Shown: piece by piece, positions 1 through 16,315 of the stretch
Position numbering within the stretch: position 1 is the stretch's first letter
How the letters are laid out: every line of letters starts with the position of its first letter
From: Limanda limanda
Taxonomy: Eukaryota > Chordata > Actinopteri > Pleuronectiformes > Pleuronectidae
NCBI RefSeq assembly: GCF_963576545.1
Contig: NC_083646.1
Location: forward strand, 9,267,491 to 9,331,490
DNA length: 64,000 nt
Reading direction: 5' to 3'
Translations under genes and position numbers: made by a program
Notes under the pieces: generated by a model
Seen by the model: only the letters and a program-made list of their open reading frames with translations
The model's database searches: none
What the model was told of the DNA's origin: nothing

Positions 1-158
1 AGAAGTAAGCGGATGCACTTTGAACGTCTTTATCGGCATCACCACGTGGAGTGCCCACAGCATCTTGAAGCTGCACCAAGACAAAACAAAGATCATATCC
101 TGAGATATTGTTTCCTCTCATTGTTTTTCTGCCTCTTCTTTGACTAACCACCCAACAG

Positions 159-3100
159 GAGCAGTACGAGCTTTACTGTGACATTGGCAGCACCTTCCAG
201 TTGTGTAAGATCTGTGCAGAGAGGGATAAGGACACTCGTATTCAGCCCTGTGGGCATCTCCTGTGCCAACCCTGCCTCACAGGCTGGCAGGTATGAAACC
301 TACCGGCACTATTACACATGCTGCTGTTCAGCTACTGTTACTGCACAGTTTTAAGTTTAGTGAAGTGAAAGAGTCTGGGATGAAAAAAATACTATAATGT
401 TTGTATGTGAAAACCCTGTAGGCTAATGAAGCTGGTTATTTACAGTGTATGCTCCGTGTTTAATGAAGCGTGTGAGGGATTTCCCGTGCCTTGCGAAAAT
501 AATCTTAAATAATCAAAGCTGCTTTAACAAGTTTTAAATCTGACTTAGTTAAAATAGTGAGACACATTTACATTTATTTACACAAAGACTAGTTCCTGAA
601 TGGCCTTACTTTTTGTATGTAAGATTATTCACATTAATCATTAATTCATTTTAAATGTTTCTGTCCTTGCACATTGTGTTAAATGTAGAATTGCTGAAGA
701 CGCACTTTTGTCTGAGTAGAATACTCGGTAAAAAAAAAAAGAGGTGCAAAAATAGCCTCAAATTTAAAAATAAATTCATTAGGCATCAGGGGGAAAAACA
801 CATTTAAGAAATTGCCAATATATGAAACTGGTCCCACCCAACTTCCTGCTTCTGCTTTTGACTTTGAAGACATGCACTCAGAAAACTGCCGGCACATTAT
901 AGCCACGTGCTCGACCACCATTTCCTTCAGTCGACCATCCAGTGGCCTCGGATTTATTCAGGAGGTTTTCATGTCTCTGCAAAGGTTCAGTTCGCTGTGT
1001 CCTGACATTTGGCTGAGGACTTCCTATGTGAGCTGCAGGCTCACATCCTCTTTTAACCATGTCAGCACAGTCACCCTGATGAAAAGTGAATGTCAGTGTG
1101 TGTGAGAGCCACTAAATGCTTTGCTGACAATCATCCAATGGAAAAGCCAAGAAAAGTTCACCTTCATAAAATTCATTGACCTGCCTTAGTGTAACCTCTG
1201 TTATAGGATTTAACAGACCCTTCACAAAATAAACATTAAATTGCTGGCAGACCCACATTTTGTAATATAAACTCAACAGGGTCACCATTTACACACGAGT
1301 CCAGAGCACAAGACTTTGCTTGGCTCACCATGAGGCCACGTGCACAGGAGTGATCATGAAAGAGACTCTCCTGTTCTCCGTGAACCTTTTAGTGGCTGAG
1401 GTGCCCTCGCCTTGCCTGAGCAAATTGCACCTGGGTCCTAATGCCCCCCCCCCAGAGACTTTGCTTTTGAGGCACTGTAAATTTAAAGCTGAGTAACAGA
1501 ATCGGGTCACATACCAGTTGTCCAAACTGCCGCTATATAAAAGTATAAAATAAGAAAATAATGTAGGAGGTAGGGAGCAATCTGGAAAAACAGCACAGAA
1601 AAACTGCATCTGAAGAGAATCACAAAATATCCAATGATTTGAGCAACAAAAACACAAAGAAAGTAACCGAGCAATACAAATACATAAATTGTTTAATTCA
1701 CTTTTATCTGATTTAGATTTGTACATAACCACAATCGAACGTGTTATGTTCCACCTTCTTCCTCTTTCAGAAAACTGTACAACCTTTTTTTTTTTAAAGT
1801 CAAGTGTGAATATTCCACTACACACAGTTCAAAAGGCCTGAAGCAACACACAGCCACAGGTCTAAAGTGTTTCCATAACCATATCTGTCTCCTGTCATTC
1901 ATAACTATCCAGCAGAAGTCAGCGGGCAACACGTGTCCATACTGTCGCTGCGTCATCAGAGGGACTGAGTCCATTCTCATCGAGCCCTACATGGCAGGCA
2001 GGGGTCGAGGCCAGGAGGAGGAGGAGGAGGAGGAAGAGGAGGCGGACCATGAGGATATTGAACTTGTTATAAAAGAAATGGCTGCCTTGAAGAAGGTGTG
2101 TGAATATGTTTCTGTCAGTTGTGTTAAATTTTATCTACTCCAGCCTCCTAGTTTCCTTCTGTCTCTTCTAAGTCATGTCCTACAACGAAGAAGAAACCAA
2201 ACTTAGTGCTTCACTTTGTCTCCCTCATACCAACAGCTCTCAAGTCTGGATTACCAGGTGCCCAGCCCCCCCCGCTTTGGTCCACCTCTGCCCCCTAAAA
2301 ACAGCAAAACTCTCCCCCGCTCCTCCCATCCCAGCAACCAGCCCCAGACACCAGAAGCCAACGTGCTGACCAAACACTTCCATTCCAGTCCAGTAAGTTC
2401 CACATGTTGCTGTGTCACATCTCAGCAGTTTGATGATGGTGATCATTTTTCAAGCGTCTCAGAAATGTTCATTCGTGCACACACTTGGCGAGCTGTGATG
2501 TGATGTGTGTAGTGGTAGCTGGTGCCTGACGTGTTCCTTCTCCCGAGCAGGCTCACGGTGTCACTGAAGCACGGAGGAGACGCAAACAGCAACCAAACGT
2601 CAACAGGTGACACGCTGATCCTCTTGTCTACATGTGCACGAGGAGGAGTTTAAACTTTGACATGATGCCGAGACTTTACAGATGATGATCTTCATACTTT
2701 AGCTTTATTTATAGTCAACATGAGGAAGTTCATATTGTCTATGAGGTGAAGTTGCAGTTGAGTGCTTTTTAAGGCTAATGGGTGCGTTTTATATTGTTTG
2801 TGTTTTAAAGCATTGTATTTTTATTTAAGGATTTCTTTACATACTAAGGAAATTATAAAAGTTGTTTTAAAAAAGTAACTTGGCATCAAATTGTGGACTG
2901 TGCCACTAAGTTTCCTACTGTTGTTCAAAAGAACTTCCATTTATTTTAGAAATTCAGAAATATAAGGTCTGATCAGTTATTCAATAAAAACACAAGAGGA
3001 AATGAAATGTGAAATAAAATAAAATGTGTTGCGTGCTTTCCACTAAGGACTCAGAGGGAGGAGCCAAAGAGCAGTGAGGGCGATGACTCTGGCGGCCTGA

Positions 3101-3854
3101 GGTTGCCTAGGCCACACCCACTCTCCCACAGGTGATTGACAGAAGTCTCCATGGAGCATGGCTGCAGTAAACCAGTATTTTCCACCTGAGCCTGTTTTGA
3201 CTTTTAATACTCATCAGTAAACTCCATCAAGCTGATTCCGTTGCTCATAATTCACCATCTTGGCTTATTTTGCTTTTCAGCGTTGATGAACTTAGAGAAG
3301 GGAAGACGTCTTCTTCATCCCAGCAAGGTGTCAACAGTAAGTTAGTAGCTTCATGTGCAGTGGTCCCATTATACTCTTACACTGGAATTATGCTTTTCCA
3401 ATGTATCTCGCTGACAAGGATCCTAATATCCTTACTAGTATCCAATAACGGCTCAATTCTTGCCACTATTGCAGTACAGTGTGACAGGTACTGATATTGT
3501 TTGTGACACCTCTAAAGTTTCTACATTGACAACTTATAATGAAACGCAATATGAAAGTAGTTGTAATTGCTTTTTTTCAAATGTTTTATCTCACTTTAAA
3601 TTGAAATGTTTTGGGTTTTACAGCTGAGCCAGAGAGTCTTAAAATTCGATATAAATATTTCCTCAGTCTTTGACAACTTGTATGATTTTTATAAAAACAT
3701 CTGTTTTTGTTTGTGTGTAGGTGATGCTGCATGGCTCGGCCCTTCCCACCCTGTCAAAGAGAGACAGAGACGTAAAGGGCGGGAGGAAAGGGGAATCACT
3801 CCCAGGAAAGATACATTTGATCTGGCTGAGGTGACGAGAACAATGTCATCCTGA
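159..3854 (+). CDS. Cbl-family RING E3 ubiquitin ligase, 3' seven exons (partial)
   Basis: Exons 159-290, 1916-2095, 2237-2392, 2551-2606, 3048-3131, 3281-3336 and 3721-3854 join in frame (798 nt, 265 codons plus TGA), all with GT-AG borders. The first exon reads [19 protein letters not shown], the Cbl linker helix running into the RING finger; its remaining zinc ligands are [10 protein letters not shown] in the same exon and CPYC in the next, so the RING is split by intron 291-1915. Cbl proteins ubiquitinate activated tyrosine kinases in the cytoplasm. After the RING come a run of nine glutamates, a proline-rich stretch ([13 protein letters not shown], a possible SH3 ligand) and a basic, low-complexity tail. 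About 200 residues follow the RING, far fewer than in CBL or CBLB, which favours a CBLC-like paralogue (inference). The phosphotyrosine-binding half lies left of the window. AATAAA at 4191. The last four small exons are the least certain part. Confidence 0.82.
291..1915 (+). other. intron inside the Cbl RING domain
   Basis: 1.6 kb between the two RING exons, with donor GTATGA and acceptor ATCCAGCAG. Short open frames on both strands here show no family resemblance and no splice-consistent continuation. I see no transposon ends or RNA gene. Confidence 0.75.
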
Positions 3855-3948
3855 CAAAGACTCTGTAAATGAAGAAATGAATGAATCCTCCTTCAGCCTC
3901 AGTTAGAAGACTTTTTTGTGTCATGTTTATCTGTAAATGAGACTGTGT

Positions 3949-4040
<92 letters not shown>

Positions 4041-4637
4041 CACTGACAGAAACCTTGTCCACTGAGGCCTCCTGCTGTTTAATAATCTCACTGCCATTAT
4101 CTCCACAGTAGGTTCAATAGCAATTCATAAATATAGTCACACAATCCTCTCGTTTTCATAATTAAAGTATTTTCATAGCCACAATCCAATAATAAAAGCT
4201 AATGAAAGGCTTGATATTGGAAAATGTAATTATCTGAATAAAAAAAAGGGAGCAATCAAGAGTCAACACGTGAAACCTTAGAAATATGCTACCTCATCTT
4301 TTAAACTTTAAAACTATGGTGTTCTTATTATTTATAAAAGTAAATCAAATTAAAAAATGTTTATGGTACTAAAACCAAACAAATAAACCTGTAACTGACA
4401 CATACTTGAGCTTCTTTGTGGTGTCATTGTTTATGTATTTCTTACTTTGAAATGAAAATACCAACAGAAGTGAAGGTGAACACATACCAAATGGTTTTAT
4501 TGTGTTTTTGTATATTTCGGCACATGTGTGCTGAGTCTGGATTTGTGAGGGGGAAACGTCAGAGGAGACAAGTCACGAGAGAAAGAGAAGGAAAAGAAAA
4601 GAAAATGGAAGAAGCGAGGACAGAAAACGTTCTGTCC
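3855..4637. other. convergent 3' flank between Cbl-like gene and trypsinogen T1
   Basis: The two genes converge. It holds the Cbl 3' UTR with AATAAA at 4191-4196 and, on the minus strand, an AATAAA for T1 (TTTATT at 4496-4501 on the plus strand). Apart from the GT microsatellite, nothing else is recognisable. Confidence 0.7.
3944..4038 (+). repeat. (GT)n microsatellite
   Basis: About 95 bases of almost pure GT dinucleotides with one A interruption near the left end, in the 3' UTR of the Cbl-like gene. It creates a false poly-Thr/His open frame on the minus strand. Confidence 0.97.
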
Positions 4638-6257
4638 TCAGGGGTAGGCCGCCAGCGTGTCTTCAATCCAGGCGTGGAACTCGCACAGCTTGACGTAGAC
4701 GCCGGGGTAGCCAGGTTGGGCACATCCCTGACCCCATGACACCAGGCCTTGGACTTCTCCACGACACACCAGAGGGCTGCCGGAGTCACCCTGACAAACG
4801 GTGGAGATACACAACGATGAATTCTGCTGCACATACAGAGATTTGAGTCCAGAACAACTTTTGAAACTCACGTTGCACGCATCTCTTTGTCCATCCATGA
4901 ACCCGGCACACACCATCCTGGGTGAGATCATATCAGGATAGGACTCCATACATTGCGCTTCATCAATTATGGGCACGTCCATACACTGCAGCAGGGTGGG
5001 CATGTACACATCTACATTGGACAGGATACGCATTAGTCAACAAATCAAACACAAAAACCAGTTCACTACTTGAGTAAATGTTCTTAATTACTTTCCACTA
5101 CAGCGAATTTGAGCCGTTGACAGAATCAATCTCTTAAAAGCAACGCAGACGACATTATTTGTCAGTCAGATTGTATTTTATGATTAAAATCACAATTCGA
5201 AACGAACCCTCTCCATCCCGGGCAGTGTTCCCCCAGCCAGACACAGAGCAGGGGGTTCCCGTCACTGGACAGTTTTTGGGCAGTGAGATGGGTGCGACTG
5301 CATTGGTCACCTCCACAGGATGGTAGAGCTTGATCAGCATGATGTCAAAATCCAGAGTCTGGTAGTCATATCTGCACACGGAGAGAAATGCATAACAAGG
5401 ATCATTGAGTCATGCAGAATGCAAAAGAAAAGGCCGGGTGGTTAAGTTCTTCACTCACTGAGGATGCCAAATGATGGTGTCGGTCTTCATGAGCTGCTCC
5501 GTGCCCTCGAACTTGCGCAGGTCATGTTCTCCCATCATGACCTGCATGTAGTAGGGACTGAAACAAGAGGTCAAATATGTGGGAGCCGAAAACGCTTCTG
5601 TGCATAATCTATCTTATAAGTCTACATCAATTTAATTTCCTCTTTTGCTAATACTATTCTGCACACGTGCTCTTGAACTGATAAATCATTCATTTTCCAC
5701 CTACGACTGTTTTTGGTTGTACCTCAAAGGGGAAAAACGCAGATAGAAAAATAGAGCAAATCAAGCAAATGAATTTGAAAAAAAGAACTTGGCAACAAGA
5801 GAAAACAATACATGTTGTGATATATGATAGGATTCTTCAGCCGTGATGCTTACTTGTACCAACAGTGGGCGACAGACAGCACCCACTGGTTGTTGATGAG
5901 CACCCCACCGCAGAAGTGGTAGCCATAGTTGAGGGAGGCCATGTAAGGACGGGAGTGGGCAGAACACTCGTGTCCGCCAACGATGCGTCCGTCCTCACGG
6001 GGAACTGCCACTGTAACACAGACACACACAGACACACACACACACAATGGATGAAACCAAGAGCGACATGACAAAGATTCAGGTTTCAAAGTCATTATCC
6101 ACAACTTACCATCATACTTTTCAAAATGTTTGACATGAGTATAGAAATATGCAGCTTTGCATGTGTGTGTGTGTGTGTGTGTGTGTTAATTTGCGTGCAT
6201 GTGTGTGTTTGTGTTACCAGCAGCCCCGACCATCAGCAGCAGAGCCAGCAGTGTCAT
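4638..6257 (-). CDS. T1, divergent trypsinogen with REDGR activation site
   Basis: Exons, 5' to 3': 6218-6257, 5854-6010, 5459-5557, 5208-5371, 4872-5011, 4638-4790 (753 nt, 250 aa). Signal peptide [13 protein letters not shown] is followed by VAVPREDGR, then IVGGHECS. His62 (VAHC), Asp108 (DFDIML) and Ser203 (GDSGSP) form the triad; Asp197 is the S1-pocket aspartate, so trypsin-like cleavage after Lys/Arg is expected. Odd points: the activation peptide ends in Arg and lacks DDK; Gln192 of trypsin is Asn (ACNGDSG) and Gly197 is Ser; the usual third exon is split by an extra intron 5372-5458; there is no intron before the C-terminus, unlike Arrays A and B. TATAAAT lies on the minus strand at 6305-6311, about 50 bp upstream. 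It may belong to the divergent 'Y' or group III fish trypsins; that placement is from general resemblance only. Confidence 0.9.
6158..6186 (+). repeat. (GT)n in T1 intron 1
   Basis: Short GT run inside T1 intron 1, with a second CA-rich run at 6018-6045. Simple sequence only. Confidence 0.9.
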
Positions 6258-7465
6258 GGTGTCTGTTGAATGATCTGAAGACACTCGGACACACCCCGGC
6301 TGACATTTATATCCCATCAGCCCCAACGCACTCAACCTTACCCACTCCCCCCCCCCCCACCCCACCCCCCTCCTGCACCCGCCACCTCCCTCTTTCCGTC
6401 GACCACATCTGTGACCTGACACTCTCCTGTTCTTATCGCCTGGCACCGGGCATCCACCCAGTTCTGCTGTCTTATCAAGCTCCTGCATTTTCTTGTTTTT
6501 CCAATTCTGCCTCGTGGCAGCTTCACCCCCTGCGGTTGTGTCATCTGTGCCCCTCATTTACGAATGTGGCAGAAGGTCTCTCCGATATCACGATACCCGT
6601 GTACGTTTTTTCTCTTGGTTGTTTGATATAGAACAAGATTCGTAAGCATGCTGTTAGTTGGCTCCACTTTTGGCTGCCCTTGAACATGGGCAGGTGATAA
6701 GGAAGGTGAGAAAGAGCTCATCTGGCGTCTCAGAGGCAGGAAAATAACAAGCTGTTTTTTGTTTTTCTCCCGTCGCATAGAAGTTACATGACTTTAGAGC
6801 TCCTAATAAATGCAGTATACTTTGTTTTGCTGTACACACTGAAACACTGGTTGCAACAGTTAACTAAAAAATAAAAAGATGGACTTAAGTCTGTCAGAAA
6901 TAAATACAAGATATTAATTTAAATATGGAATGCTGAAGAAAAAACGTTGTCAGATAATTTAAATAAGAGGAATAATACAGAGTGCCTGGTGACATCCCTG
7001 ACCTGCATTTACATTTACTGTATGGGTCATTATCTCTGATCATTAAAGATCCTCTATGTATTTTTATTTCATAGGGCAAGTGTACAATTACCTCTACAAA
7101 GCATATTATATGATTCCAGTAATTTTCTTACAATTAGGAGCCTCTCCTGTCCCATTATAAACAGAGTCACAATTATTAAGGTGACAAATGGCAAAAATCT
7201 CAAGGCCAAAAAACATTTGAGATGTTGCTCATACATCAGCAGAATTAACTTGGCACATAGGAAGACAAGTTTGTTTCACAGGGGCAGGAGAGAAACGAGA
7301 TTTGCAGGTGGGTGGGAGGAATTGGGGGGAGGAATAAAGGTGAGGGGAGTTTAAAGGAGGGAGGGGGGGCATGGAAAGTCACAGATGGGTTAAAGTATAA
7401 ATGCGGTGAGAAACAGAGGATTCACGTCCAGTCTGGTTTGTAGGAAGGCTCGAGGCAGCCACAAG
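6258..7465. promoter_or_regulatory. divergent promoter region between T1 and T2
   Basis: 1.2 kb between two start codons pointing apart. Each side has a TATA box (6305-6311 for T1; GTATAAAT at 7395-7402 for T2, about 65 bp before its ATG). There is a C-rich tract at 6340-6370 and a G-rich tract at 7305-7375. No conserved block shared with the Array A or B promoters is visible, so these two genes probably have their own control. Confidence 0.6.
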
Positions 7466-8840
<1,375 letters not shown>

Positions 8841-10329
8841 ACTGTGATCTGTCATCACGGAACTACATGAGAGAGGGGAACCAGTGAGAGAGAGAGAGTG
8901 AAGGAGACAGGAGGTGGTGGTGGTGGGTGGTGTCAGAGGGGAGAGCAGCTGAGAGAAGAAACAGAGAGAGAGAGAGAGAGAGAAATTTGTTCCGTCATGG
9001 CAAAGTCAATAAAATCTTCCATTTTATAATGCATCACTGTGTTTATTTCTGTTGACAATACTGTTGCTACTTTTAATACACATGATACCAGGCAACTATA
9101 TTACTGTCTAACACATTTCTGAATACTTCTTTTCAAATCAGTGGTAAGACTGTAAAAATAAATATACCCCACAGTCAGATAATAAGAGTGTATGACCATC
9201 TGTCCATCCATTATCCAGAATACATGGAGCTGGAGCCAATCCCAGCTGACATTGGTCGAGATGTATATCAGACACACACCTACGGTCAATTTGTAGTCGG
9301 TTCTTGGACTCCGAGAGTGATGGTGTGCTATGGGATTCATTCTGTATTGTTCCTAAAACGTTGGTGCTAAAAGGAAGGAGAGTAGAAGACCAGTATTATT
9401 TGAAGAAATGATGCAGTACAAGCTCAAAGTCTGTCACATGTTTGACCGAGCGCCTGACGGTGTCATTCAAACCAAAACACAAATACATGGGCTGTCACAT
9501 GGTGCCGTCACACTGTCACTTTACGTCATGTGATGGGAATTCATCTTGAGATTTGAAATAGGGAAATTCTCAGACTGGAGTTGCTTTTGAGTCTTTATAA
9601 TAATAGGATCTGCAGAGTTTATACAACAAGCACGGGTGCTCAAAATGGAGCTGGCCGCAAGTTCACAAAAGCCAGAACTTATACAAAGAGGCGTTTCAAA
9701 AGACATAATATGAAAAGAGAAGACATGAAAGAAATGAGATCATCATCTGTGTCTTATCTGTGTCCGCGGTACGACTGCGGTCAAGCCATCGACACTCGCA
9801 TCTCTGTGGTCAAAATCAGCCGACACAGAAATTCTACTGCGCGCATATTCTGACACTTATGGTAAACGCATCCAAACCATAGACTGTATATAAAGATCCA
9901 AACCGCCCAGAAAGGGGAAGGCAACAGAGTACTCGAAGTTAGAGGGAGAACACATGTGGGCCTACGTCCGGTTTCCAAAATAAACTGTTGAGCCTATACA
10001 AAATGCATAATTGAAAAATAATTTCTTAGATTAAATTCACAAGAAGTACATATTTTCTTAACTGTTAGAGACTTATGAATAGCATTTGGACAGTATCAAT
10101 TATGAGATTTAACAAAATAAAAATCACACATTTTTAGCTTCAAGTAGGTAATTTCTGGATACTTCAAAGTACTGTAAAAACACTTTGCTAAATATATTCA
10201 GAGAGAGACTGATATGCCTGTGTTCAGGACCTTTCTGACTACCTACACACTGAATATCAAACATATTTACTGTATGGATTTGGAGATTTTTCAAAGTAAA
10301 GTCCAACATTTTCACTTAGGAATAAAACA
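8841..10329. other. T2 3' UTR and spacer with degraded fish repeats
   Basis: Begins with the T2 3' UTR, which has two GA-rich runs (8886-8905, 8961-8985), and AATAAA at 9008. Near 9886-9905 there is a 'catagactgtatataaag' motif that I recognise as common in fish interspersed repeats. No convincing coding exon was found on either strand. Confidence 0.5.
9195..9320 (+). repeat. degraded teleost interspersed repeat
   Basis: The run 'gtccatccattatcc' followed by 'tggagccaatcccagctgacattgg' fragments resembles the very common fish repeat that carries TCCATCCATT and GGAGCCTATCCCAGCTGAC. The identification is from memory of that motif, and the copy is badly decayed. Confidence 0.5.
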
Positions 10330-10844
10330 CTTAGTTTACAACAGTTATTTTATAAATGGAAAGGGTTGACACCACTTTTATATTTTCCTCTTTGTCATCA
10401 TTTATGCCAGGTTATTGGTTATTGGTTATCTGGGTTTGGTTTTTATTTGTTATATTAACTTTGCTGTTGTGTTATGTGATGTTTGTCAATAAGTCTACAC
10501 AAATATGATATAAGGAGACTTGAAAACGCCAGGTCGTTCATTTCCTGTACTTTGCTAATGATAGTAAGTCTTTATTTTATTTTTTTTTAATGAACCAGAC
10601 ATTCATCTCTTACTTCAGTGTGTTTGACTCTTAATTGCATTGATTTACAACACACTTTTAACAAGGATGTGTTCAACAACTATTTTCTGAAGAACATTAA
10701 AGAATTTTCTTTGTGAAATTATGGCACAAAACAAGACTCAATATTCTGCTTTGAAAGATTTTATTTGTCAAAGTGTCCAGTGCAAAAGAAGGAGCATGAA
10801 CAGCAAATGATGTTGAGCTGCTCGACTGAACTTTGCTCCATCAC

Positions 10845-12021
<1,177 letters not shown>

Positions 12022-13911
12022 GGTTGCTGTGTGATCGAGTGGATGACAGGACTTCACCAAGACCCTGGGTTTATATCCACAGGCAGGTGAGCTGCCCTGC
12101 TCTCTGGCAATCCTCATTGGTCGGTGAGGAGCCAATCCCTGCAGCGGGATGTTTGGGTCAAGTAAATGATTTCCAGAATTACTTAGAGATAAAACAGTGC
12201 ATTAAAAAAGTCAGAATATCTTTCTTGTCAGCAAATTGATGTTGTTCTAAACCTTAACCATGCAGTGGTTCAATTCTTTATTTATGTGTTGCATAATGTC
12301 AAAAAAGAATCGCCGGATGATATATGTCATATAAACAATGTTTAAGTTTGAGCATGTTTTTGGTTGTGTTATCACTGATGACCTTAACTAACACAGCGTC
12401 ATTAAATATTATCTAATACTATGTGACTTTTTTTTGTTTTGACCACATGTGATGTGTCTCATTCACCAGTCAGTCAGAGTTTATTCATTCTCTTAGAGAT
12501 TAAATTTAGAGATCGATAAAATTTTAACAGCAACGTTGACAAAAAGATTGATCTTTTCACTGCTCTGGATATGAAGCACCTGACACAACTTTTTAACCAA
12601 TACAGACGTTTTTATTTATTTATTCAACGTATAACTTAATGAATAAGCAACATGCAGATGCTCTTACACTTGTTTTTCAGGGATATTCTTTTCATGTCCA
12701 TGTTGAGCATTGTCATTGAATTATTCTTCTGAGTTTGCAGAAATCACTTCTCTGGTACATAAGCCCATATTTTAACATCCATTGATATACAGATAGAATA
12801 ATAACAGTATTGAATGAACGTATTTTATGGTTTAACCCTGATACTAAACCTAAATGAGAGAAATACGGGTAAAAATATTAACAATGAGATAAGCGAATAA
12901 AGAAAGGAAAAGACCCATTTACCCTGTCTCTCCATTGTCATGTGATGGGTGGCTTTCCACCAAGTAACTGTTATATTTCGATTTGCTATTAAGATCAGAG
13001 TTCTAAATACAGGAATAAAGATCCCGTCCGTCACAATATCGGGGAATCTACCTATTGAAAAAAGTTCAGGATCTAAAGCAAAGTAAATACCCAAAATCCA
13101 TTTTATCTTTTTTTGAACTTTCTTCCAGAAATCCAGGAGCTTTGGTCCGTCCCAGGAAATATAAAGTCTCCAACCGACCCACAGCCCCTTATACAGACCT
13201 TTCATGATTAACATCCATACATTCACATAAAACTTGACGGGAAGTATATATTTTTAAACAAGTAGCATTTAATGAAGGCATCACATCAGAATATTATATT
13301 TGAGATGAATTGTTAATTCTTGAAAAATGTATTTTGGATCCAGTTATGCAACATCAACTGTTCTGAGAGTCATTAAGTTTACAACAGTTATTTTATAAAC
13401 ATCCTTTTATAAGGTTTGCAACACCTCTTTTATATTTCCCTCTTTTACATCAGTTGTTTGGCTAATTACAAAACATGTTAACGTGTAAAACTGTTCCTAG
13501 GTTGGGTTTTCATTTGTTATATTAACTTTGCTGTTGAGTTATGTGATGTTTGTCAATAATTATTGAGAAATATAATTCAAGGAGACTTAAAAACACCAGG
13601 TCATACATTTCCTGTACTTAGCTAATGATAGTAAGTCTTTATTTTATTTTCTTTAATGAACCAGACATTCATCTCTTACTTCAATGTGTTTGACTCTTAA
13701 TTGCAATGATTTACAACACACTTTTAACAAGGATGTGATCAACAACTATTTTCTGAAGAACATTTAAGAATTTCCTCTGTGAAATATTGGCACAAAACAA
13801 GACTCAATATTCTGCTTTGAAAGATTTTATTTGTCAAAGTGTCCAGTGCAAAAGAAGGAGCATGAAGAGCAAATGATGTTGAGCTGCTCGACTGAACTTT
13901 GCTTCAATCAC
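12022..13911. other. Array A spacer 1 (A1 promoter to A2 3' end)
   Basis: Contains the A1 promoter (TATA at 12070-12075, and a paired CAAT-like motif near 12115-12135), then AT-rich spacer, the LINE-1-like relic at 12825-13250, and the 3' flank of A2. No other gene is visible. Confidence 0.7.
12825..13250 (-). pseudogene. LINE-1-like ORF2 C-terminal relic in Array A spacer 1
   Basis: A minus-strand frame of 133 codons reads GPKLLDFWKKVQKKIKWILG, then an LDPELFSIGRFPD segment and LILIANRNITVTWWK. The order CPK-FW-...-LG-...-LLxAxRxIxxxWK is that of the C-terminus of fish L1 ORF2. This copy keeps the longest open frame of the four. The reverse-transcriptase core is absent, so it is dead; it lies about 0.8 kb upstream of A1 and is duplicated with the array. 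Confidence 0.7.
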
Positions 13912-15088
<1,177 letters not shown>

Positions 15089-15890
15089 GGTTGCTGTGTG
15101 ATCGAGTGGATGACAGGACTTCACCAAGATCCTGGGTTTATATCCACAGGCAGGTGAGCTGCCCTGCTCTCTGGCAATCCTCATTGGTCGGTGAGGAGCC
15201 AATCCCTGCAGCGGGATGTTGGGGGTCAAGTAAATGATTTCCAGAATTACTTTGAGATAAAACACAACATTAAAAAAGTCAGAATATCTTTCTTGTCAGC
15301 AAATTGATGTTGTTCTAATCCTTAACCATGCAGTGGTTAAATTCTTCATGTATGTGTTGCATAATGTCAAAAAAGAATCGCTTTTTGATATATGTCATAC
15401 AAACAATGTTTAAGTTTGAGCCTGTTTTTGGTTGTGTTATCACTGATGACCTTTACCATCACAGCGTCATTAAATATGATCTAATACTATGTGACTTTTT
15501 TTGTTTTGACCACATGTGATGTGTCTCATTCACTCGTCAGTCAGAGTTTATTCATTCTCTTAGAGATTAAATTTAAAGATCGATTACATTTTAACAACAC
15601 TGTGACAAAGAGATTGATCTTTTCACTACTCTGGACATAAAGCACCTGACACAACTTTTTAACCAAAACAGACGTTTTTATTTATTTATTCATCGTATAA
15701 CTTAATGAATAAGCAACATGCAGATGCTCTTACACTTGTTTTTCAGTGATATTCTTTTCATGTCCATGTTGAGCATTATCATTAAATTATTCTTCTGAGT
15801 TCGCAGAAATCACGTCTCTGGTACATAAGCCCATATTTAAACATCCATTGATATACAGATAGAATAATAACAGTATTGACTGAAAGTATT

Positions 15891-16315
15891 TCATGGTTTA
15901 ACCCTGAGACATAACTTAAATGAGAGAAATAGGAGGAAAAACATTAACAATGAGATAAGCAAATAAAGAAAGGAAAAGACCCATTTACCCTGTCTCTCCA
16001 TTGTCATGTGATGGGGGGGCTTCAACCAAGTAACTGTTATATTTCGATTTGCTATTAAGAGCAGAGTTCTAAATACAGGAATCAGGATCCCGTCTGTCAC
16101 AATATCAGGAAGTCTACCTGTTGAATAAAGTTCAGGATCTAAAGCAAAGTAAATACCCAAAACCTATTTTATCTCTTTTTGAACATTCTTCCAGAAATCC
16201 AGGAGCTTTGGTCCGTCCCAGGAAATATAAAGTCTCCAAGCGACCCACAGTCCCTTATACAGACCTTTCATGATTAACATCCATACGTTCACCTGAAACT
16301 TGACGGGAAGTATAT
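15891..16315 (-). pseudogene. LINE-1-like relic in Array A spacer 2
   Basis: Same fragment as in spacer 1, on the minus strand between A2 and A3. Its open frame is shorter (89 codons) because a stop lies just before the GIYFALDPELYS segment. The rest of spacer 15089-16978 is AT-rich and homologous to the other spacers, with no further gene. Confidence 0.65.

Noticed and set aside
1..158. Possible upstream Cbl exon ending at the first GTAAGC (base 5)
   Set aside because: Only four bases would be exonic and they do not fit the codon expected before EQYELYC; nothing can be supported.
1325..1825. 166-codon minus-strand frame in the Cbl intron
   Set aside because: No recognisable domain, low complexity, and inside an intron; treated as chance.
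3796..4062. Open frame with a long Thr-His repeat on the minus strand
   Set aside because: Translation of the GT microsatellite in the Cbl 3' UTR.
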